Positions 50,982-58,246 of a stretch of 64,000 nt of DNA are shown here, in pieces (positions within the stretch are counted from its first letter, which is position 1; each line of letters begins with the position of its first letter). Position numbers and translations under genes: made by a program. The stretch is from Actinoplanes campanulatus. GTDB lineage: Bacteria; Actinomycetota; Actinomycetes; Mycobacteriales; Micromonosporaceae. The stretch lies in the NCBI RefSeq assembly GCF_014647795.1, contig NZ_BMPW01000005.1:124001-188000 (forward strand), read 5' to 3'. Under the pieces are notes generated by a model, which was given only the letters and a program-made list of their open reading frames with translations, was not told the origin of the DNA and did not search any database.

Positions 50982-51356
50982 ATGAACACCAGACAGGTCA
51001 TCGATCGCTACTACGAACTGGCCAACGCGGGACAGTGGGACGACTGGTGCGACCTGTTCTCCCCCGACACCCGCATGGACGAGCAGCTCGCCGGTCACGT
51101 GGAGGGCCGGGAGACGCTGCGGGAGATGATGAAGGGCTTTCCCGAGACGTACGCGAGCTTCGCCAACCGTCCCCGGCACATGGTCGTGTCGGACAGCCAG
51201 GCCGCGGTCGTCTCACACATCTCCGGCCGCACCCGGCACGGTGCCACCGTCGAGGCCGACGTGTGCAACTACTTCGAGGTCGCCGACGGGCAGATCACCT
51301 ACATGTGCAACTGCCACGACACCGTCCCGTTCAAGCCGGTCATGAGCGGGCAGTGA
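50982..51356 (+). CDS. NTF2/SnoaL-like protein 3
   Basis: 124 residues. VIDRYYELANAGQWDDWCDL is the typical NTF2 start, followed by DTRMDEQLAGHVEGRETLRE and a C-terminal strand EADVCNYFEVADGQITYMCN. Several cysteines are seen, but no metal motif. It is 18 bp after the preceding gene, while its TGA shares a base with the ATG of the VOC gene. It belongs to the same transcript. Confidence 0.85.
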   Translation: MNTRQVIDRYYELANAGQWDDWCDLFSPDTRMDEQLAGHVEGRETLREMMKGFPETYASFANRPRHMVVSDSQAAVVSHISGRTRHGATVEADVCNYFEVADGQITYMCNCHDTVPFKPVMSGQ

Positions 51357-51766
51357 TGGTGCGCTGGGCACACGTCGGCCTCAACTGCCGCGACCAGGAG
51401 ACGACCGAACGGTTCTACCACGACATGTTCGGGTTCGAACGGTCCCGGGTGGTCACCGCCGGCGGCACCGACATCGTGTTCCTGCGGCAGGGCGACGTCC
51501 ATCTGGAACTGTTCGACGCGGCCCGCGAGTCACCGGAGAGCTTCGGCGCCGACGGGCCGCAGCATCCCGGCATGGTGCGGCACCTCGCCTTCCAGGTCGA
51601 GGACCTCGACGACTTCCTCGCCCAGGTCCCCGGCGACCTGGACGTGTCGCTCGGGCCGCTGGCCTTCGACGAGTTCATCCCCGGCTGGCGCACCGTCTGG
51701 GTGAAGGACCCCGACGGCGTCATCGTCGAGATCAGCCAGGGCTACACCGACCAGCCGGTCGGCTGA
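51356..51766 (+). CDS. VOC family (glyoxalase-like) protein, last gene of the operon
   Basis: 136 residues from ATG 51356. WAHVGLNCRDQETTERFYHD opens with the conserved His of VOC metal sites. HLELFD has a candidate Glu, HPGMVRHLAFQVEDLDDF a second His, and KDPDGVIVEISQ the final Glu. All four metal-ligand positions (H/E/H/E) are present, so it is probably an active glyoxalase, epimerase or dioxygenase-like enzyme. It follows from the NTF2-like gene by a TGATG overlap. A hairpin lies about 125 bp downstream. Confidence 0.9.
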   Translation: MVRWAHVGLNCRDQETTERFYHDMFGFERSRVVTAGGTDIVFLRQGDVHLELFDAARESPESFGADGPQHPGMVRHLAFQVEDLDDFLAQVPGDLDVSLGPLAFDEFIPGWRTVWVKDPDGVIVEISQGYTDQPVG

Positions 51767-51890
51767 CCGACTGCCTGGGCCGCACCCAGCCGGCCCAGGC
51801 AGCCGTCCAGCCCTTGCGGTGCGTGACGTCGTCCCCGGGTGCACCTCCGGCCGGCCGTCAGCGACGTCTCAGTGCCGTTGAAACAGCCCC

Positions 51891-51922
51891 CAGAGCCGGC
51901 CGAGAACTTCCGGCTGGCTCTG
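51891..51922. terminator. Eleven-bp hairpin in the gap after the operon
   Basis: CAGAGCCGGCC and GGCTGGCTCTG pair with one G-T wobble around a ten-base loop. It lies within the 263-bp gap between the VOC gene and the CHAT gene. No T-tract follows. It could end the operon or form a structured leader for the CHAT gene. The rest of the gap shows nothing coding. Confidence 0.5.
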
Positions 51923-52029
51923 AGCGCTGTCTCGCACGCTTCGAGACAACCCCCACGACCAGCCGGACAAGATCGGCCACCCCCTGTCCGCCAGATATCA
52001 GGTGAGGCGGGTGAGGGAGGTCGGCGCGG

Positions 52030-55000
52030 GTGATGACCGGACTGGTTCTGGATGCTGCCGGGTTCGAGGTGCTGGTCGCCGGGAAACCGGTGGACGCGCG
52101 TCGCCCCCTGGAGCCTGCCGACATCGAGCTGCTGCAGGGTGTGGCCGCCGAGTATGTGGACGCGGTCCATTCGGACGCTGATGACGCGGTCTTCGTCGCG
52201 CTGGGCCGGAAGCTGTTCGCGTGGATCGGCGGCGATGAGGTTCAGTTCAGGACACCGCTCGTCTTCGAGGTGCGGGCGTCGGCGTCACCGTCCGCGGCGG
52301 AGTGGGCCGTGTTGCGGGCACCGTGGGAGGTGCTCGCCGATCAGCACGGCTTCCTGGCCGCCGATGAGTTGCGGCGGTTCGAGGTGGTGCGCCGGCTGGG
52401 GCCACCGGACGCCGCTCCGGCACTCGACGGCTTCCGGCTCGGGCTGATGTTCATGGCCTCGGCACCCCGTGGCCAGCACGAACTGGACTTCGAGGCCGAG
52501 GAGTCGGCGATCCTGACCGCGGTCGGCGACACCCGGGTGGACCTGGTGGTGGAGGACACCGGTGACCCGGACCAGTTGGGGCAGCGGTGGGCCGACCTCG
52601 GTGGTCTGCCGGTGCTGCATCTGTCCTGTCACGGGGTCAACAACTGGCGCATCTCACCGGATCGGCCCGGCGTGCCGGTACTGATGATGGAGGACGAGAT
52701 CGGCGATGGCCAGCCGGTCACGGCAGCAGACCTGGTCCGTCGGCTGCCGGTGATGCCCCGGTTGATGTTCGTCTCGGCGTGCCTGACCGCGACGGCGGCC
52801 GATGCGGACGGGTATCTGCCACCCGGCCCGGATCACCGCTCCACGGACACGACCGTCTCGGAGACGAGCCCGGCACTGCTGGTGCCGGTGGCGCATTCCC
52901 TGTCCACCGGCCTAGTGACCGCCGGGGTGCCGGCCGTGGTCGGCTGGGACGGGTCGGTCACCGACGGCGCGGCGACCCTGTTCGCGCAACACCTCTACCA
53001 GCAGTTGGGGAGGCGACAGAATCTGGCGGCAGCGGTCGGCGATGCTCGCCGGGAACTGCTGGCCTGCAAGCAGCCACGTCTACGAGCAGACTGGCATCTG
53101 GCCCGAATCTGGCTGGGCCCGACCGGCGGTGGCCCGGTGGTCGCCGGGACACGTAAGCGGCCGAGGCTGTCGGCACAGCACGGCCGAAAGACCTTCCTCG
53201 ACCTCAAGCGACGGCATGTGCCGGTGGCGACAGCCCAGATGTTCGTCGGCCGCCGCCGCGAGATGCGGCAGTCCCTGCGGGCTCTTCGCGGCAACGAGCA
53301 CTCCGGGGTGTTGCTGCACGGGCAGGGCCACCTAGGCAAATCGAGCCTCGCAGCGCGACTGACAGACCGTTTCACGGACCGCGCAGTGGCCGTGGTTTAC
53401 GGCGACTACACGGCGATGGGAATGCTGGACGCGATCGCGGCCGCGGTGGAGGACAACCCAGCGGCGCGGTCATTGATCGAGGCACGGCGGGCGGAGGTCC
53501 GCGACCAGCCGGAGGCACTACGGTGGGTCCTGGTGGATCTGCTGTCCGGCCCATGCGCACAGGTTGACGACAACGGGCAGCGGCCACTGCTGCTGATCAT
53601 CGACGATCTGGAGCAGATCCTCGAACCACAGCCGGACGCCCTACATCGCGTCGTCAGCAGGTATGCGCCGGCCTTGGCAGCGGCGCTGCGGGCGTTCGAT
53701 CCCGACCGGGGTGACAGCCGACTCGTGGTGACGAGCAGGTTCATATTCGCTCTGGATGGGCTGGAAGATCAGCTGGATCCGGTGCAGTTGGCACCGCTCT
53801 CGCCGGTGGCACAGCAGAAGCTGGCGGTCCGGCAGAGGGCGGTGCCGGCGGAGGCACTGCGGGAGTCTCGGGCCGGCCTGGCGGCGCGAGCGATAGCGGT
53901 CAGCCGAGGTAACCCCGGCCTGCAGGACCTGGTCGCGTTGCGGCTGGTCTACAGCCCACAGGTGGACGCGGCCCGCGCTGAACAGGCGGTGGCCGAAATG
54001 GAGTCGTACCTGGACCGCGGTGATCTGCCGGCTGATGCGGACGTTCGCCCATTCGTGGAGGACTTGGCCCTGGACGCACTGATCGAGCAGGCCGGGCCGA
54101 CCCATATCGCGTTGCTACGTGCACTGACGCTGTTCGAACTGCCGATGCCCACGGCCGTCACCACCCTGTTGGAGGCCCGCACCCACGGATCAGTGCAGCG
54201 GTTGTGCGGATTGGGATTGGCCGACGCCTTCCCCGATATCCGCGATCCAGGCGACACCGCAACAGCGGTCAGCCCATTGGCGGCCGGACGGCTCACGCCC
54301 CTGACCGACAGCGAACAGTCCGAGCTGGCAGGCGCGGTGGTGCAGCCCCTGCAGGCCGCGTGGAGCGACTCGGGGACACGACACATCTGGGACCCGGATC
54401 TAGACCTGCAGTTGACCCGGCTGGCGGTGCTGGCTGACGATCCGTTGGCGATCGAATCGTGCGCCGCGGGAGCAGTGCACCGCTTGCTGGCGGGCCCCGC
54501 GGAGCAGGCGTTGATGCTCGGGCAACAGTCCATTGCCATCCTCGACCGACACGTGACGCCCGTGCCACTTCTATTACTACGCCGGACCGCTGAGGCAGCA
54601 CAGACCACCGGCGAGGGTGATACCGCGGCGAGGCTGTACGACCGGGCAATGAAGCAGGCCACTGACAGCGCCGCGGCGACCGACCCGCTTGAACAAGCTC
54701 GAGTCATCGGCGAACACGCACGCCTCCTGTTCACCCGAGGTGATCCGGAGCGTGCCGAACAATTGTTGTACCAGGCCCGCGACATCTTCACCGCTGCCGG
54801 ATCAGACCATGAAGCTGCAGCCACTTGGGGAAGCCTCGCCCAAATCCTGTACCAGCGTGGCAGCTACGACGAAGCACTCCGCATCCGCCGCGAAGTCGAA
54901 CTACCGGTCTACGAACGACTCGGCGACACCCGCTCCATCGCCCTCGCCTGGGGCAGCATCGCCGACATCCTGTACCAGCGCGGCGAGTACGACGAAGCAC

Positions 55001-56469
55001 TCCGCATCCGCCGCGAACGACAACTACCGGCTTTCGAGCGCATCGGCGACATTCGCTCCACCGCCCTCACCTGGGGCAGCATCGCCGACATCCTGCACCG
55101 GCACAACGAGTACGACGAAGCACTCCGCATCCGCCGCGAAGTCGAACTACCGGTCTACGAACGACTCGGCGACACCCGCTCCATCGCCATCACCTGGGGC
55201 AACGTCGCCGACATCCTGCACCAACGCGGCGAGTACGACGAAGCACTCCGCATCCGCCGCGAACGACAACTACCGGTCTACGAACGACTCGGCGACACCC
55301 GCTCCATCGCCATCACCTGGGGCAACGTCGCCGACATCCTGCACCAACGCGGCGAGTACGACGAAGCACTCCGCATCCGCCGCGAACGACAACTACCGGC
55401 ATACGAGCGGCTCGGCGACATTCGCTCCACCGCCGTCGCCTGGGGCAACATCGCTGACATCCTGCACCAACGCGGCGAGTACGACGAAGAACTGCGCATC
55501 CGCCGCGAAGTCGAACTACCAGCTTACGAACGGCTCGGCGACACCCGTTCAACCGCCATCGCCTGGGGAAACCTCGCCCGCATCCTGCGCCAACACGGCG
55601 ACCACGACGAGGCACTCCGCATCTACCGGGAAAAGACGTTGCCAGCCTTCGAGCGTCTTGGAGATCCTCGCTCCGCCGCGATCACCTGGGGCAGCATCGC
55701 CGACATCCTGCACCAATACGGCGACCACGACGAAGAGCTCCGCATCCGCCGCGAAGTCGAACTACCAGCATATGAACGACTCGGCGACGCCCGCTCAGCC
55801 GCGATCACCTGGGTTAAAGTCGCCGAGATCCTCCAAGTGCGCGGCGAGTACGACGAAGCACTCCGCATCCACCGGGAAAGGGCACTGCCAGCCTTCGAGC
55901 GTCTGGGAGACCCTCGCTCCACCGCGATCACCTGGGGCAGCATCGCCGACATCCTGCACCAGCGCGGAGACTACGACGAGGAATTGCGCATCCGCTGTGA
56001 GGTCGAGCTACCAGCATATGAACGACTCGGCGACGCTCGCTCAACCGCGCTGACCTGGGGCAACATCGCCGACATCCGGTACCAGCGCGGAGACTACGAC
56101 GAAGCCCTGCGCATCCGTCAGGAAAATTCGTTGCCAGCCTTTAAGAGGATGAACGACCCGGATGCCATCGCGAGCAGCATTTGGGGAATCGCAAGAATCC
56201 AGTTGCAACTCGGACAATTTGACTCCGCGCTACCCAACCTGGTCGAAGCATTCCAGATCCTCGACCAACTGCAGCGACCTGACGGAATCGCCATCGTCGG
56301 CGGCACTTTGGGGCAACTATTGATTACCTTCGGAGATCTCGACACCGCACGGAACGTTTTGGCAAAAAGCCATTCGGCAGCGCAGAAGGTCGGGTTGATC
56401 TCCATCGCGGAAGAAATCAGTGAGATGCTTCGCACCGCCGATTCCGACACTCGTTCCACAGGCGATTAG
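52030..56469 (+). CDS. CHAT protease-STAND NTPase-TPR protein
   Basis: 1479 residues. N-terminal CHAT (caspase HetF-associated with TPRs) domain about 60-365: catalytic His in LHLSCHGVNNW (about 199) and Cys in LMFVSACLTA (about 250), followed by VTAGVPAVVGWDGSVTD, so the Cys-His dyad is intact. A STAND/NACHT-like NTPase follows: FVGRRREMRQ at about 400, Walker A GQGHLGKSS near 430, Walker B LLLIIDDLEQIL near 520, and VVTSR near 565. Eleven TPR units of 41 residues fill about 927-1377. GTG 52030 has GGGAGG nine bases upstream; ATG 52033 is the alternative. By analogy with STAND immunity proteins, the TPRs would detect a trigger and activate the protease. The substrate is unknown. Confidence 0.9.
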   Translation: MMTGLVLDAAGFEVLVAGKPVDARRPLEPADIELLQGVAAEYVDAVHSDADDAVFVALGRKLFAWIGGDEVQFRTPLVFEVRASASPSAAEWAVLRAPWEVLADQHGFLAADELRRFEVVRRLGPPDAAPALDGFRLGLMFMASAPRGQHELDFEAEESAILTAVGDTRVDLVVEDTGDPDQLGQRWADLGGLPVLHLSCHGVNNWRISPDRPGVPVLMMEDEIGDGQPVTAADLVRRLPVMPRLMFVSACLTATAADADGYLPPGPDHRSTDTTVSETSPALLVPVAHSLSTGLVTAGVPAVVGWDGSVTDGAATLFAQHLYQQLGRRQNLAAAVGDARRELLACKQPRLRADWHLARIWLGPTGGGPVVAGTRKRPRLSAQHGRKTFLDLKRRHVPVATAQMFVGRRREMRQSLRALRGNEHSGVLLHGQGHLGKSSLAARLTDRFTDRAVAVVYGDYTAMGMLDAIAAAVEDNPAARSLIEARRAEVRDQPEALRWVLVDLLSGPCAQVDDNGQRPLLLIIDDLEQILEPQPDALHRVVSRYAPALAAALRAFDPDRGDSRLVVTSRFIFALDGLEDQLDPVQLAPLSPVAQQKLAVRQRAVPAEALRESRAGLAARAIAVSRGNPGLQDLVALRLVYSPQVDAARAEQAVAEMESYLDRGDLPADADVRPFVEDLALDALIEQAGPTHIALLRALTLFELPMPTAVTTLLEARTHGSVQRLCGLGLADAFPDIRDPGDTATAVSPLAAGRLTPLTDSEQSELAGAVVQPLQAAWSDSGTRHIWDPDLDLQLTRLAVLADDPLAIESCAAGAVHRLLAGPAEQALMLGQQSIAILDRHVTPVPLLLLRRTAEAAQTTGEGDTAARLYDRAMKQATDSAAATDPLEQARVIGEHARLLFTRGDPERAEQLLYQARDIFTAAGSDHEAAATWGSLAQILYQRGSYDEALRIRREVELPVYERLGDTRSIALAWGSIADILYQRGEYDEALRIRRERQLPAFERIGDIRSTALTWGSIADILHRHNEYDEALRIRREVELPVYERLGDTRSIAITWGNVADILHQRGEYDEALRIRRERQLPVYERLGDTRSIAITWGNVADILHQRGEYDEALRIRRERQLPAYERLGDIRSTAVAWGNIADILHQRGEYDEELRIRREVELPAYERLGDTRSTAIAWGNLARILRQHGDHDEALRIYREKTLPAFERLGDPRSAAITWGSIADILHQYGDHDEELRIRREVELPAYERLGDARSAAITWVKVAEILQVRGEYDEALRIHRERALPAFERLGDPRSTAITWGSIADILHQRGDYDEELRIRCEVELPAYERLGDARSTALTWGNIADIRYQRGDYDEALRIRQENSLPAFKRMNDPDAIASSIWGIARIQLQLGQFDSALPNLVEAFQILDQLQRPDGIAIVGGTLGQLLITFGDLDTARNVLAKSHSAAQKVGLISIAEEISEMLRTADSDTRSTGD
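54811..56163 (+). repeat. Eleven tandem 123-bp repeats encoding the TPR array
   Basis: Each unit encodes a 41-residue motif of the form S-x-A-x-x-W-G-x-[IV]-A-[DE]-I-L-x-Q-x-G-x-Y-D-E-x-L-R, ending with E-R-L-G-D-x-R. Units begin at 54811 and every 123 bp to 56041. Units four and five (55180 and 55303) are nearly identical in DNA until their last third. This indicates recent duplication or gene conversion; copy number is likely to vary between strains. Confidence 0.92.
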
Positions 56470-56531
56470 ACCGCTGTTGCGGGATCCGGTGGGGCCGGGC
56501 ACGGACAGCCCGTACCCGGCTTGTCCAGCGG

Positions 56532-57332
56532 TCAGCGGGCGTGACGTAGGGCCCACTCGAGGACGGTGTCGGCGATCTGCTCCCAGCCCTTCTGGGCCGG
56601 AAGCAGGTGGGCGTACCCCTCGTACTCGATGTGTTCGGTGGTGGCCTTTGATTTGTAGTGCTTGGCGTTGGACCGCTGGATCGACGGCGGCATGATGTGG
56701 TCCTCGCTGCCGGAGACGAAGAGCAGCGGCGCGCGGTCGTCGTTGTGGTAATCGACCCAGGTGTCCTGGTGGCCGGGTTGGAAATTGGCCAGGACACTGC
56801 CCCACAGGATGCCGCCGTTGGCGGGGATGTGGTAGCGCTCGTAGAGGGCTTTCGATTCCTCGTCGGTGAACGTGTTGGTGAAGGCGTATTTCCACTCGTC
56901 CAGCGACAGCCCGACGGCCTTGTGCCGGTTGGCCGGCGATCTCAGCACCGGGAACGTCGATTTCACCTGCGAGAGCGGCACCACCTTGACGCCCTCGGTG
57001 GGCGCCGAGTTCAGGGCGACGCCGGCCGCCCCGTACCCGTGGTCGAGCAGGATCTGGGTGAACGCGCCACCGGCGGAGTGACCGATGATGATCGGCGGCT
57101 TCGACAGTTCCTTGATCTGGGTCTCGATCTTGTCGATGATGCCGGGCACGGTGACCGCGGTGATGATGTCCGGGTTGGCGTTCAGCTCCTCGACCTCGAC
57201 CTCGAAGCCGGGGTAGCCGGGCGCCAGGACCCGGAAGCCCTTGTTCTCGAAGTGGGTGATCCAGTGTTCCCAGCTGCGCGGGGTGACCCAGAAGCCGTGC
57301 ACCAGCACGATCGTGTCAGGCGTGGACGTCAT
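56532..57332 (-). CDS. Alpha/beta hydrolase
   Basis: 266 residues from ATG 57332, two bases after the stop of the upstream hydrolase gene. IVLVHGFWVTPRSWEHWITH supplies the oxyanion region, IIIGHSAGGAFTQILLD the nucleophile Ser, LFVSGSEDHIMPP the acid, and EYEGYAHLLPAQ the His. A full catalytic triad is present. It lacks a signal peptide. Together with the next gene upstream it forms a two-hydrolase operon, whose substrate is unknown. Confidence 0.9.
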   Translation of the reverse strand: MTSTPDTIVLVHGFWVTPRSWEHWITHFENKGFRVLAPGYPGFEVEVEELNANPDIITAVTVPGIIDKIETQIKELSKPPIIIGHSAGGAFTQILLDHGYGAAGVALNSAPTEGVKVVPLSQVKSTFPVLRSPANRHKAVGLSLDEWKYAFTNTFTDEESKALYERYHIPANGGILWGSVLANFQPGHQDTWVDYHNDDRAPLLFVSGSEDHIMPPSIQRSNAKHYKSKATTEHIEYEGYAHLLPAQKGWEQIADTVLEWALRHAR

Positions 57333-57334
57333 GA

Positions 57335-58168
57335 TCAGGCTCCGTAGGTGTTGAGGAAGGCCAGCAGGTCGTCGCCGAGCCGCTGCTTGTGGGTGTCGGT
57401 GATGCCGTGCGGCGCGCCCGGGTAGACGATCAGCTCGGCGCCCTTGACCAGGGCGGCCGACGCCTTGCCGCCGACCTCGAACGGCACCACCTGGTCGTCG
57501 TCGCCGTGGACGACCAGCGTCGGGATGTCGAATTTGGCCAGGTCGTCGCGGAAGTCGGTGGCCGAGAACGCGGCGATCGACTCGTAGGCGTTGCGGTGCC
57601 CGGCCGCCATCGACTGGAGCCAGAACGCGTCCCGGATGCCCTGCGAGATCTCCACGCCGGGCCGGTTGTTGCCGAAGAACGGCCCGTCGGCGAGGTCCTT
57701 GTACAGCTGGGACCGGTCGGCGGCCGAGCCGGCGCGGATGCCGTCGAACACCTCGATCGGGACACCGCCGGGGTTGTCGTCGCGCAGCAGCATCAGCGGC
57801 GGCACGGCGGACACGAGGACGGCCTGCGCGACCCGGGCGGTGCCGTGCCGGCCGATGTAGCGGGTGATCTCGCCGCCGCCGGTGGAGAAGCCGACCAGCG
57901 TCACGTCGTGCAGGTCGAGGTGGTCGAGCAGCGCGGCGAGGTCGTCGGCGTACGTGTCCATCTCGTTGCCGTTCCACGACTGCGTCGACTTTCCGTGGCC
58001 GCGCCGGTCGTGGGCGATCGCCCGGTAGCCGTTGTCGGCGAGGAACAGTTGCTGGGCCTCCCAGCTGTCGGAGTTGAGTGGCCAGCCGTGGGCGAGCACG
58101 ACCGGGCGGCCGCTGCCCCAGTCCTTGTAGAAGATGTCAGTGCCGTCGGCCGTGGTGACGAAGGGCAT
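57335..58168 (-). CDS. Alpha/beta hydrolase, non-heme chloroperoxidase-like
   Basis: 277 residues. [20 protein letters not shown], the elbow [10 protein letters not shown], acid in [12 protein letters not shown] and His in [12 protein letters not shown] match cofactor-free haloperoxidases/esterases. These enzymes hydrolyse esters and can perform perhydrolysis. First of the two hydrolase genes. It lies 78 bp downstream of the LAL regulator on the same strand, so a common transcript is possible. Confidence 0.92.
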   Translation of the reverse strand: MPFVTTADGTDIFYKDWGSGRPVVLAHGWPLNSDSWEAQQLFLADNGYRAIAHDRRGHGKSTQSWNGNEMDTYADDLAALLDHLDLHDVTLVGFSTGGGEITRYIGRHGTARVAQAVLVSAVPPLMLLRDDNPGGVPIEVFDGIRAGSAADRSQLYKDLADGPFFGNNRPGVEISQGIRDAFWLQSMAAGHRNAYESIAAFSATDFRDDLAKFDIPTLVVHGDDDQVVPFEVGGKASAALVKGAELIVYPGAPHGITDTHKQRLGDDLLAFLNTYGA

Positions 58169-58246
58169 GGTGGCGTCCTCTCTCGCATGTCCTGACTGGA
58201 ACCTATGGCGGTCGCGGGAACCCGCGCGTGAGTCAGATGACTGCGT

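Noticed and set aside
54811-56163. Possible CRISPR array or satellite because of regular spacing
   Set aside because: The 123-bp units are continuous coding sequence for TPR motifs, without separate repeat and spacer parts.
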